Assembly (NCBI GenBank): GCA_002336985.1
Contig: DDFE01000151.1
Location: 1 to 64,000, forward strand
Direction of reading: 5' to 3'
Origin: Sphingomonadales bacterium UBA1936
Lineage (GTDB): Bacteria; Pseudomonadota; Alphaproteobacteria; Sphingomonadales; Sphingomonadaceae
DNA length: 64,000 bases
Shown one piece after another: positions 18,062 through 25,438 of this stretch. The notes below the pieces were generated by a model, which was given only the letters and a program-made list of their open reading frames with translations, was not told the origin of the DNA and ran no database searches. The translations under genes and the position numbers were made by a program. Every line of letters begins with the position of its first letter. Positions within the stretch are counted from its first letter, which is position 1.

Positions 18062-18436
18062 ATGACACGCAACTTGACGACAGCCGCAATCGCGGTGCTG
18101 GCCGTAGCGCTCCCTGTGTCTTTGCTAGCGCAGAAGCCGATGCAAACGGGAATGGATCACGGCGCCATGATGAACGATCCGTCGAACCCTTATGCCAAAG
18201 CCGAGGCCGATATGCACATGCGGATGATGGCGGTAAAGACGGGCGATGCTGCGGAGAAGTGGACGCGCAAAATGATCGAACATCATCGTGGCGCCTTGGC
18301 GATGTCTCGCGTGGCGATCGCCCAGGCGTCGGACCGCGAGACGAAGCGCATGGCGCAGATGACGATCGACAAGCAGGAGAAGGACATCGCCGAAATGCAG
18401 GGGTGGTTGCGCAGCCATGGCAAGCCTGCCCAATAG
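18062..18436 (+). CDS. Exported DUF305 (CopM-like) protein
   Basis: A 124-residue protein with a Sec signal peptide (to about residue 23) and one DUF305 domain. The hallmark MIEHHRGALAMS lies near residues 71-82, with other Met/His pairs (MDHGAMM, MHMRMM). Family members such as cyanobacterial CopM bind periplasmic copper. It lies 79 bases after copB on the same strand, preceded by GAAGGAAAG, so it may belong to the copper operon or have its own promoter. Confidence 0.85.
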   Translation: MTRNLTTAAIAVLAVALPVSLLAQKPMQTGMDHGAMMNDPSNPYAKAEADMHMRMMAVKTGDAAEKWTRKMIEHHRGALAMSRVAIAQASDRETKRMAQMTIDKQEKDIAEMQGWLRSHGKPAQ

Positions 18437-18913
18437 GAAGAAACCCGGCCGGAATCGCGTCGCCCATGGGTCCACTTGATCGCCAGTCGTCGCCTCGCAT
18501 AGCTGGCGCTCGTCATCGGGCTCCCCCTCAATGCTGATTTCGAGCGCCGTACGGATTATTGTCGTGTCGATCGATATGGTGCATGGCGACCACCTTGTCG
18601 ATCGCCATGCCACGGGGAAAATCCGCGACGCTTCGCCGTGAAAGACACGGTCCGAATTCCCCATCGTGCGGAAAGGGATTCCGAAGGCCCGAGGCTCCGC
18701 AGCCTGCTTGGAAAGTTCGTTATCGATGTGAAGCCGAGGCACGGCACCCGGATGTTCGATAATCGTCCCACACGAGAGCCTTTCGCGACGGCCAACCATG
18801 CACAAGTATCGCCCCTCGAGCCGGTTACGCAGGACCACGCGAACGACACGGATAACGGCACGATCGCGACCTTTTGTTAAACCAAAACCTTGCCAGCGAT
18901 GAACGGAGAAGAA
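18437..18913. other. Intergenic stretch with no recognised gene
   Basis: About 480 bases between the DUF305 and DUF411 genes. A leftward frame is open through most of it and into the DUF305 gene, but it matches no family and has no good start signal. It may be a decayed gene. No transposase, repeat or terminator was seen. Confidence 0.45.
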
Positions 18914-18934
18914 ATGAGACGGAGAAGAAGTGTG
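18903..18934 (+). repeat. 16-bp tandem duplication of a ribosome binding site with start codon
   Basis: ACGGAGAAGAAATGAG is followed directly by ACGGAGAAGAAGTGTG, 14 of 16 bases alike. Each unit carries GGAG and, five or seven bases later, an in-frame start (ATG at 18914, GTG at 18932) for the DUF411 gene. Confidence 0.6.
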
Positions 18935-19360
18935 AAGAAGTTGATCCTCAGCTTTGCTCTAGTATCGACGCCCGTGCTCGCCGCAGGCGATATCGTCATG
19001 CACCGCGACCCAGGCTGCAGCTGTTGTGAAAACTGGGCCGCGCAGGTCCGTTCAGCGTTTGGACGGAACATCAAAATAGTCGATAACGACAATCGTGCGC
19101 GCTATGGTGCGCGGCTTGGCGTCCCGGCTATGCTATCTGGATGCCACACTGCAATCATCGACGGAATGGCATTCGAAGGTCATGTGCCCATCGCCGATAT
19201 GAAGCGCGTTTTGGCGACGAAGCCAAAAGGCATCAGGGGATTGGCTGTTGCCGGAATGCCGATAGGTTCGCCGGGCATGGAAATGGCGGGCATGAGAGCA
19301 GTTCGCTACGATGTCATCGCATTCGGTCCAGCAACGCCGGTCGTGATTGCGCGCCACTAA
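18914..19360 (+). CDS. Exported DUF411 metal-binding protein
   Basis: A 148-residue protein with a signal peptide (KKLILSFALVSTPVLA) and a DUF411 domain that begins MHRDPGCSCCENW. The CxCC motif (about residues 36-39) is the likely metal or redox site. A second Cys in LSGCHTA and a Met-rich loop (GMPIGSPGMEMAGM) follow. DUF411 proteins are common in copper and silver resistance regions. The start at 18914 follows GGAG; a second start at 18932 is equally well placed because of a tandem duplication. It is transcribed away from the copper oxidase genes. Confidence 0.85.
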   Translation: MRRRRSVKKLILSFALVSTPVLAAGDIVMHRDPGCSCCENWAAQVRSAFGRNIKIVDNDNRARYGARLGVPAMLSGCHTAIIDGMAFEGHVPIADMKRVLATKPKGIRGLAVAGMPIGSPGMEMAGMRAVRYDVIAFGPATPVVIARH

Positions 19361-19398
19361 CCGCACCTGCAGTGGGTCGATCACCGCCCGACGGCTCG

Positions 19399-19962
19399 TC
19401 ACGCAAGTGCAGTGTTTTTCTGCCAGGCGAAGACCGAGACTTTACGGTCGTCTTCCAACACGCTCCATCCGCTGCTCATGAGCGATAGCGCGTCGATGAC
19501 GAGCGCAAAGTAGCTCGCGGTGATGATGTTGTGGATGAGCCAGAACGGGGACGCGATCAGGAACCATTTTTTCATCCGAAAAGCTGTCCCTTGCGTTCTC
19601 GCATATGTGGAGAGCATCGTGCCGCCGCCCGCCAGCATCGACGGCCAGCCCTCCCAGCGGGAGAGAATGCCCAAACTCAGGCAAAAAAGGGTCGCAACGT
19701 AGATTGCGTGAAGCGTCGTGCGGTCCCGCACCGTCGTGGCCGCGACCAGCTGCACCATCGCGATCGCGCAGGAGGTCGCTGCGGTGGTCGCGCCGCCCAA
19801 AGCAAAATAGGTTGCGAGCCCGGCCGCTCCCAGACATTGGATGAACGTGGCGGCGCGGAGACTGTTGGCATGGGGCCAGATCACGACTGCGCCGATGCCG
19901 ACGGCCCCGAAAGCATATCGGGCATCCATCGCATGTACGACAGCATTGTACGTGACTGACAT
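19399..19962 (-). CDS. YgjV-family inner membrane protein
   Basis: A 187-residue protein with about five to six membrane segments. The pattern YNAVVHAMDARYAFGAVGIGAVV..., ILSRWEGWPSMLAGGGTMLSTYA and FLIASPFWLIHNIITASYFALVIDALSL matches the YgjV/Imp-YgjV family of small bacterial membrane proteins of unknown role. The start at 19962 (MSVTYN) was chosen because it begins at the membrane domain. It converges with the DUF411 gene, 38 bases apart. A link to metal resistance rests only on location. Confidence 0.7.
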   Translation of the reverse strand: MSVTYNAVVHAMDARYAFGAVGIGAVVIWPHANSLRAATFIQCLGAAGLATYFALGGATTAATSCAIAMVQLVAATTVRDRTTLHAIYVATLFCLSLGILSRWEGWPSMLAGGGTMLSTYARTQGTAFRMKKWFLIASPFWLIHNIITASYFALVIDALSLMSSGWSVLEDDRKVSVFAWQKNTALA

Positions 19963-20421
19963 GGCGATCCTGACACTGGTCCGGGGGCTTCCTCGCCTTC
20001 CCCCGAGACGCTGGGACGAGCGCAACCCTTGTGCTGAGAAGGATAACGTCATGAACTCGCGATTCTTTAACGTCGCAATCGCTCTTGGCTCGAAAGGAGC
20101 GCGACACACATGTCCGGTGCGCGCTGGCCGGAAGATCGATCATAATGATCGTTGCCGCCACGCGCGTTTGCACCTCGCGATTGATTCTAAAGAATCCTAA
20201 CCGGCTCTTTTCGTCTTCAGCGCTCTCACAGGTCGCGGTATGGTTCGAACAAATCGAAAACCGAGTTTCTGCTCGAACTTGCGACAGACATTCATGATCA
20301 CCATCGACGCAAGGGAGATGGGAACAATAGCCGGCGCGGTCACGTTAAAGAAACGAGCACTCAGCATGCCCGTTACCGGGCAAGTGCTTGCCGAACCGTA
20401 GACCGCGCGATGGAGATGCTT
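19963..20421. other. Intergenic stretch upstream of the DUF305 membrane protein
   Basis: About 460 bases. It holds short symmetric elements (GATTC-TAAA-GAATC at 20183-20196 and GCCCG-TTAC-CGGGC near 20368) and one possible leftward small gene (20197-20367). An 11-base word TTCTTTAACGT at 20065-20075 recurs inverted near 20342-20352. No larger gene is supported. Confidence 0.4.
20197..20367 (-). CDS. Candidate small membrane protein (56 aa)
   Basis: An open frame of 56 codons with a hydrophobic stretch (TAPAIVPISLASMVIMNVC, residues 10-28) and then a basic tail rich in Arg and Lys. That is a plausible single-pass topology. The ribosome binding site is weak and no family is recognised. It may be a chance frame. 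Confidence 0.25.
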   Translation of the reverse strand: MLSARFFNVTAPAIVPISLASMVIMNVCRKFEQKLGFRFVRTIPRPVRALKTKRAG

Positions 20422-20865
20422 ATGTCTGGACCTTACCGCAGCCTCTTGTTTCAGACCGGTGTCGGCGCCGTGATCATGTACCTCGTCATGTTCGTGATGA
20501 TCGACCGCACGACGAGCTTCTTCAACAATCTCAATATGTTCTACATGACGCTCATGATGGTCGCACCGATGGTAGTGCTGATGATCGTTGCCATGAAAGA
20601 CATGTTCCCGTCGAAGGCTGCCAACGGTGCACTGATCGCAGTCTCATTGATTGCATTTTTCGGAAGCTTCGCGCTCATCCGCACCCAGACAACCATCGGC
20701 GACACGCAATTTCTTCGCTCGATGATCCCCCATCATTCCGGCGCAATTCTCATGTGCGAGCAAGCGAAGCTTCGTGACCCCGAACTGGTGACGCTGTGTG
20801 GCAATATCGTGAAATCGCAGCGCGACGAGATAGACCAGATGAAATCAATCCTTTCTCGGAAATAA
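20422..20865 (+). CDS. Membrane-anchored DUF305 protein
   Basis: A 147-residue protein with about three membrane segments (near residues 10-27, 40-58 and 70-87) and a C-terminal DUF305 domain: FLRSMIPHHSGAILMCEQAKL, then LCGNIVKSQRDEIDQMKSIL. The MIPHHSGAI motif is the usual DUF305 core. The C-terminal domain should face the periplasm. Three in-frame ATG codons lie close together (20410, 20416, 20422); the last is preferred because GGAG lies six bases before it. It is a separate version of the exported DUF305 protein at 18062 and probably also handles copper. Confidence 0.82.
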   Translation: MSGPYRSLLFQTGVGAVIMYLVMFVMIDRTTSFFNNLNMFYMTLMMVAPMVVLMIVAMKDMFPSKAANGALIAVSLIAFFGSFALIRTQTTIGDTQFLRSMIPHHSGAILMCEQAKLRDPELVTLCGNIVKSQRDEIDQMKSILSRK

Positions 20866-21022
20866 GCGAAGACCTGAGAACCAACGCGCTTTTTCCGTCA
20901 GCGACCCGCTCTGAAAGCCTCATGTCCAAGACAATGTCGATCGCGCCCGCACAGCGGCGCAAACGAAGATGTGACGAGGTGTCCTGACGCTCCCCAACGA
21001 GCACTGTCCGATTCTTGGTGCG

Positions 21023-21820
21023 TCACGCCGCGGCGCGCATCGCATGGATGCCCGACAGCATCCAAATCGCCATCGCAATCATCATAATATTCTCGGTAAA
21101 TGAGACAAAACCGAGCGGCACATTGCTGTCGCCGCCGACGCAGGCGCACTTGAGCTCCCGCCTGTCGATATAGACCGCTTTGAAAACCGAAACCGCGCCG
21201 ATGCCGCCGATGAACAGCGCGAGCGGAATCGAGAGCCAATTGAGCACGCCTGCGATCATCAGCACGCCCGCCACTCCCTCAGCGAACGGGTATATTCGTG
21301 AATAACCCACCCAGTGCTGTGCAAGCAGGTCGTAATTGAGGAACATTGTCGCGAACTTGTCGACATTCTGGAGTTTGAGCATAGCCAGGGTGCACATGCT
21401 GAAGGCGATAAACCATTCACCTGCCCTGATCGTCGCGGGCGTTCCATAGGCGGCAAAACTGGCAGCGAGTGCCATCAGCGCGGTCATAGAAAACAGCGTC
21501 ATAACCGGCAGGTATGTCGTTGCCTTGGGATCGGCGATCTTGAGGCCGAGATAGCGACGCAGATCGTCGTATCCGCCAATGCGCTCGCCCCCGATATAGA
21601 TTTGAGGTGTGGTCGCAACGTTGTTCGTCTTTTTGAAGGCATCGGTCTGCGCGCGGGTCGTCAGCCAGTGATCTTCGATGGCGAAGCGGTTTCGCTTCAG
21701 GAGATCGAGGGCCTTCAGGCCATAGGGGCAAATATGGCCGGGCATTGCCATGCGGTAAATCGTGGCCGTCTTACTGGCAGACTTGGCGTTTTTTAGTCTG
21801 GGATTAGCAGCTTGAGCCAT
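21023..21820 (-). CDS. Glutaredoxin-MauE/DoxX-type fusion membrane protein
   Basis: A 265-residue fusion. The N-terminal glutaredoxin-like domain (about 18-90) has CPYG at Cys31 with Gly where classical glutaredoxin has the second Cys, and a TTPQIYIGGERIGGYDDL substrate loop. Four membrane helices of MauE/DoxX type follow (about 105-260), with a CACVGG motif near the C-terminus. MauE-type proteins pass electrons or disulfides across the membrane. AAGGAA lies before the ATG. It is transcribed divergently from a MerR regulator from a promoter with a mer-type operator, so it is probably metal-induced. The neighbourhood suggests copper or mercury-like thiophilic metals. Confidence 0.85.
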   Translation of the reverse strand: MAQAANPRLKNAKSASKTATIYRMAMPGHICPYGLKALDLLKRNRFAIEDHWLTTRAQTDAFKKTNNVATTPQIYIGGERIGGYDDLRRYLGLKIADPKATTYLPVMTLFSMTALMALAASFAAYGTPATIRAGEWFIAFSMCTLAMLKLQNVDKFATMFLNYDLLAQHWVGYSRIYPFAEGVAGVLMIAGVLNWLSIPLALFIGGIGAVSVFKAVYIDRRELKCACVGGDSNVPLGFVSFTENIMMIAMAIWMLSGIHAMRAAA

Positions 21821-21856
21821 GGTTGTTCCTTGCTGGTGGAAAACGTTGCTCGATCT

Positions 21857-21887
21857 CTGTAAGGTCCGTACCACGGTACGGAGTCAA
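21857..21887 (-). promoter_or_regulatory. MerR-type promoter with mer operator
   Basis: On the minus strand a TTGACT -35 box (21882-21887) and a TTACAG -10 box (21857-21862) are separated by 19 bases, the overlong spacing that MerR proteins correct. Between them lies TCCGTAC-N4-GTACGGA (21865-21882), the same half-sites as the classic Tn501 mer operator. The merR-like gene starts eight bases beyond the operator on the other strand, and its ribosome binding site GGAG (21880-21883) overlaps it, so autoregulation is likely. Confidence 0.85.
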
Positions 21888-21889
21888 GC

Positions 21890-22333
21890 ATGCGCGCAAT
21901 GACAATCGGGAAACTGGCCGCGACCGTTGGTGTTGGCGTTGAAACCATCCGCTTCTATCAGCGACGGGAGCTGCTGACGCTGCCTGAGCGCCAAGAGGGG
22001 ATACGTCGCTACGACGAGACGCACCTGACCCGGTTACGCTTCATTCGAGCGGCACAGGCGAGCGGATTCACGCTCGCCGAAATCAAGGAGCTGCTGATGC
22101 TGGATGCAACACAAGACCGTGCTCGCGTGCGTGCGCTCGCGATCGAGCGGATAGCGCAGATCGATAAGAAGATCGCGGGATATGAGACCGCGCGGAAATC
22201 GCTGCAGGCCTTGGCGGGTGAGTGCGCGCAAGGCGTCGAGGGACCATGCCCAATCATCAGTGCGTTCGAACCGCTCGATGTTCTTGTTCGTCCCGAGGGT
22301 TGTTGGCGGGCGGGCAAACCATCGCGAAGGTGA
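21890..22333 (+). CDS. MerR-family transcriptional regulator
   Basis: A 147-residue protein with the MerR winged helix (MTIGKLAATVGVGVETIRFYQRRELL), a dimerising coiled coil and a C-terminal metal loop with Cys112 and Cys120 in CAQGVEGPCPII. Mercury-sensing MerR uses three cysteines (82, 117, 126). The pair near the C-terminus is kept, but the helix position equivalent to Cys82 (LLMLDATQD) has no Cys. It therefore probably senses another thiophilic ion or uses a different geometry. It controls the divergent glutaredoxin-MauE gene through the operator at 21865-21882. Confidence 0.88.
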   Translation: MRAMTIGKLAATVGVGVETIRFYQRRELLTLPERQEGIRRYDETHLTRLRFIRAAQASGFTLAEIKELLMLDATQDRARVRALAIERIAQIDKKIAGYETARKSLQALAGECAQGVEGPCPIISAFEPLDVLVRPEGCWRAGKPSRR

Positions 22334-22502
22334 TCACCAGATCTCCGTGATCAAGACTTAGATCGAAGCACCGGAACGCCCCAATTCTCACACGTCCCTT
22401 CCTGGTTTACAGGCGCGATTGTCCAGCTAAGCATTCTAGCGATCGACGGTCGATGGCGCGCCGTGCGCAATCACGCGATACCAATGGTCTTAAGGGAGTG
22501 AG

Positions 22503-23543
22503 ATGCCTCGAACACGCATCGCGATTGCGGGATTGGGCGCGGCAACACGCACGATCCATTTGCCGGCGCTGGCGAAACTTGACGATGTGGAAGTCGTTGG
22601 GGGGTACGATCCCGTAAACGCGATCACCGGGGTAAGATCGTTCGATTCGCTCGAGCAAATGCTGGCGGTAGGAATGCCGGACGTCGTCACCGTCGCGACG
22701 CCCCCCGCGTCACATGTCTCTATCGCGGTTGCAGCGCTAGAAGCCGGCGCCCATGTGTTTTGCGAGAAGCCGCTTGCGGCGACGATGGCCGAAGCTGAAC
22801 TGCTAAGCGGCGTGGCCCACCGTTGCGGTCGGTGCGTGGCGATCAACAGTGAATTTCCATATATGCCGGTTCACGCAGCGGCGCGCGATGAGATCGGCAG
22901 CGAACGCTTCGGTCGGCTGCTTTTTCTCGATATCCGTCAGTCCTTCGTTGTTACAGCCGAGACGGAGACCGGTTGGCGCGGGGATGATCCGCAGCGCAGT
23001 TTCAAGGAATTCGGGACGCATGTCATCGACCTGTGCAAGTTCTTCTTCGGCGAGCGCCCTATTGCCATGCGGTCACGGATGCCGCGCCCGTTTCGCGACG
23101 GGCGCAGCCCAGACTATCTCGATCTCGTCCATCTCGATTTCAGCGGCGATCGCGTCGCGCAGATCACGCTCGACCGTCTAACGCGCGCGCGGCACTCATA
23201 TCTGGAAATTCGTCTCGTTGGGGAAAACGGCACGATTGAAACGAGCATCGGCGGCCGCGCCCAGATGACCCTCGGACTTAGGCCGCAAGGGCGTCGCCCC
23301 TTTGCCGACGTCGACTTTACCCTTGGCGGGAGAGCGAGATTATATCAGGGCGAACGGCATGTGACCCTTGCCAAGTCGCCGATCGATCTTTTCCCAGATG
23401 CAACTGCCAAGCTCTACAGGACGTTTCTGGATGCCATCCACGATGGCCGGGAGCCTCCCAACGGTCTCGACGAAAGCCGACACACGCTCCAGCTGGTCTA
23501 CGATTGCTATACCCGAGCAGAGCAAACGCGCGCTGATGCCTGA
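22503..23543 (+). CDS. Gfo/Idh/MocA family oxidoreductase
   Basis: A 346-residue NAD(P)-dependent dehydrogenase. The N-terminal Rossmann motif (IAIAGLGAATRTIHLPAL) is followed by the VFCEKPLAAT catalytic-lysine motif near residue 96 and a C-terminal domain with EFGTHVIDL. Family members oxidise or reduce sugar hydroxyls, often on nucleotide sugars in polysaccharide loci. It overlaps the next gene by eight bases. Two paralogues lie in the facing operon. It is the first rightward gene of the glycan locus, 169 bases after merR. Confidence 0.87.
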   Translation: MPRTRIAIAGLGAATRTIHLPALAKLDDVEVVGGYDPVNAITGVRSFDSLEQMLAVGMPDVVTVATPPASHVSIAVAALEAGAHVFCEKPLAATMAEAELLSGVAHRCGRCVAINSEFPYMPVHAAARDEIGSERFGRLLFLDIRQSFVVTAETETGWRGDDPQRSFKEFGTHVIDLCKFFFGERPIAMRSRMPRPFRDGRSPDYLDLVHLDFSGDRVAQITLDRLTRARHSYLEIRLVGENGTIETSIGGRAQMTLGLRPQGRRPFADVDFTLGGRARLYQGERHVTLAKSPIDLFPDATAKLYRTFLDAIHDGREPPNGLDESRHTLQLVYDCYTRAEQTRADA

Positions 23544-24390
23544 GCTTTCGCTGGCGATCGCTATCAAAGGTCCTTGGGATTGCGCCGAACTGGCGAGTGA
23601 CCTGCAGGCCGCAGGAGCGATATCACCGCGCATCGATATCTGGGTCGCATGCGATCGTCCTCCCGCGGATCCCGTGGACGGCATCGAAGTCGTCGTCCGC
23701 GAGGGCATGTCCCTGTTTCAAATGTGGGGAGATCTCATTGCTCGGTGCCGTTCCCCCTATGTCGCGGTCCTTCACGGTTCCGCGCCGCCGGCACCTGGTT
23801 GGGCGCAGGCAATGTTGGCTTCGCTCGGGTTACACCAAGCGCTATGTGGCCCGGTCGAACCCGGCTATCCGCCCAGCGATCCGCGCGTTATCGGCTATCT
23901 CGTCGAATATTGCCAGTTCCACCGCCCCATCGCCCAAGCGATGAACGAGGTCCCGGGGAATAATCTGGTTCTGGCGAAATCGATGTTGGAAGGCGATTCT
24001 TGCATCGAACGCGACGGCTTTTCAAAGACCCGGATGCTCGGAGCGGGTGAGTTTCGCGCGGAGTGGGTCAACGGCGCCCCGGTCTTGCACCGGCGCCCAT
24101 TCGAACTGCTCCCGTTTTTCCGACGCCGCTTCCGCCATGCGAGGGCCTATGGAGCAATCCGTCTTGCTGGTCCCGGCGCCCCTCCCCGGACTGTTCTCAT
24201 TCTCTGCACATTATTTTTGCCCCTGCTGCGTGTCTCGCGCATTATAAGGCATGCTTGGCGACGGCCCTCGTTACGCTTTGCGGTAATGCGTCATCTGCCG
24301 GCAATCGTCGCGGCCGAGACGTGCTGGTCCGCCGGAGAATTCGTTGGTTATGTAACCACCCATACCGGCAACGTCGCGCTGCTCGACTGA
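23536..24390 (+). CDS. GT2-like protein, acidic metal-binding pair missing
   Basis: A 284-residue protein paralogous to three others in the locus (26450, 27391, 31374). Shared features are the N-terminal LSLAIAIKG strand, the APPAPGW segment, EYCQF, PGNNLVL, and a C-terminal W-S-A-GE-F-V-G. The typical Glu-Asp pair found at this place in paralogue 26450 (residues 95-96) is His80-Gly81 here, so catalysis by the usual route is doubtful. A hydrophobic C-terminal stretch (ILCTLFLPLLRVS) suggests membrane contact. It overlaps the upstream oxidoreductase and stops one base before the end of the facing operon. Confidence 0.65.
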   Translation: MPELSLAIAIKGPWDCAELASDLQAAGAISPRIDIWVACDRPPADPVDGIEVVVREGMSLFQMWGDLIARCRSPYVAVLHGSAPPAPGWAQAMLASLGLHQALCGPVEPGYPPSDPRVIGYLVEYCQFHRPIAQAMNEVPGNNLVLAKSMLEGDSCIERDGFSKTRMLGAGEFRAEWVNGAPVLHRRPFELLPFFRRRFRHARAYGAIRLAGPGAPPRTVLILCTLFLPLLRVSRIIRHAWRRPSLRFAVMRHLPAIVAAETCWSAGEFVGYVTTHTGNVALLD

Positions 24391-24391
24391 G

Positions 24392-25438
24392 CTACGCAAG
24401 CGATGGCAGGGTGACGCGCTCGCCCGAACGGTGGCTCGCATAGGTGGCGTGGGCAATTTCCACAGCGCGCATCCCGTCCACGGCCAATGCAATGCGCGTC
24501 AAGTCGGTCGCGCCGTCTGCGAGGGCGACGAAGTCGGCGAACTCTTCCACAAACGTCTGAACCACCGTGCTTTGCCATCCACGGAATTTTTCGCGGAGCA
24601 TGGCTTTGGGGTAATAGTCGCGCTTGGCCTTTCCAGGGCCGCCTGGCGTGTCGAGGATTATCTGCGAATATTGCATCGGTGCGTAGGAAGCGCGCGCCAT
24701 GCCCCGATCGCCATAGGCCTCGATAAAGAACCGGTATCCTTTCCACTCGTCCCAACTCGCCTCGATCGAAGCCGTCGCGCCATCGGCCCGTCGCAGAAGT
24801 GTCACAGCCTCGTCCTCGACCGGCAATTTCCAGACGCGATTTGTCGCCTGGCCAAAAACCTCTGTCGCATCGCCCATGGCGTAGCGAACCAGATCGAGGA
24901 TGTGCGTGCCGTTGTCCATCAAGGCGCCTCCCCCCATAATCTCAGCGTCGTACATCCATGGTGCCTTGAATTCTGCAAGACCCGCATGGCCCGCATAGGC
25001 TCGGACGTGACTTAGTGAACCGATAAGACCGCCTTGAACCGCATCCCGGAGCCGCTTGGCCGCCTCAAAATAGCGATGGTTATAGCCCACCGTTAGCAGG
25101 CGGCGGGCAGCTTTGGAGGCCGCTATCATGCGCCGGCAGGCGTCTGCCGAGGGTGCCATCGGCTTTTCCACGAGGACATGTTTGCCTGCGTTGAGCGCCG
25201 CTACGGCGAGCGCCTCGTGATAATTCGGAGGGACCGATATAATGACGGCGTCGATCGAACTCGAGGTCGCCAGTTCGCTCGCGTCTGCCAAATATTGCGC
25301 TGAGGGGGCAACGCGCCTCGCACGCTTTTCATCCAGATCGCTCACTGCGGTCAACGTGCACAATGCAGAACGCCGGATCGCTTCGGCGCGTATTGCGCCG
25401 ATCGCACCGACACCAATCAAGCCGAATCTCATGGTCAT
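24392..25438 (-). CDS. Gfo/Idh/MocA family oxidoreductase
   Basis: A 348-residue dehydrogenase with FGLIGVGAIGAIRAEAI at the N-terminus, VLVEKPMAPS (catalytic Lys) near residue 93 and GGGALMDNGTHILDLVRYAMGD near 173-194, the full Gfo/Idh/MocA signature with catalytic His. It is the last gene of the nine-gene leftward operon; its ATG overlaps the stop of the methyltransferase gene by four bases. It likely modifies a sugar of the glycan, for example 3-oxo formation or reduction of a ketosugar. The exact substrate is not visible. Confidence 0.9.
   Translation of the reverse strand: MTMRFGLIGVGAIGAIRAEAIRRSALCTLTAVSDLDEKRARRVAPSAQYLADASELATSSSIDAVIISVPPNYHEALAVAALNAGKHVLVEKPMAPSADACRRMIAASKAARRLLTVGYNHRYFEAAKRLRDAVQGGLIGSLSHVRAYAGHAGLAEFKAPWMYDAEIMGGGALMDNGTHILDLVRYAMGDATEVFGQATNRVWKLPVEDEAVTLLRRADGATASIEASWDEWKGYRFFIEAYGDRGMARASYAPMQYSQIILDTPGGPGKAKRDYYPKAMLREKFRGWQSTVVQTFVEEFADFVALADGATDLTRIALAVDGMRAVEIAHATYASHRSGERVTLPSLA

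Noticed and set aside
21890..22333. Mercury resistance operon
   Set aside because: The operator is mer-like, but no merA, merT or merP is present and the regulator lacks one of the three mercury-binding cysteines.
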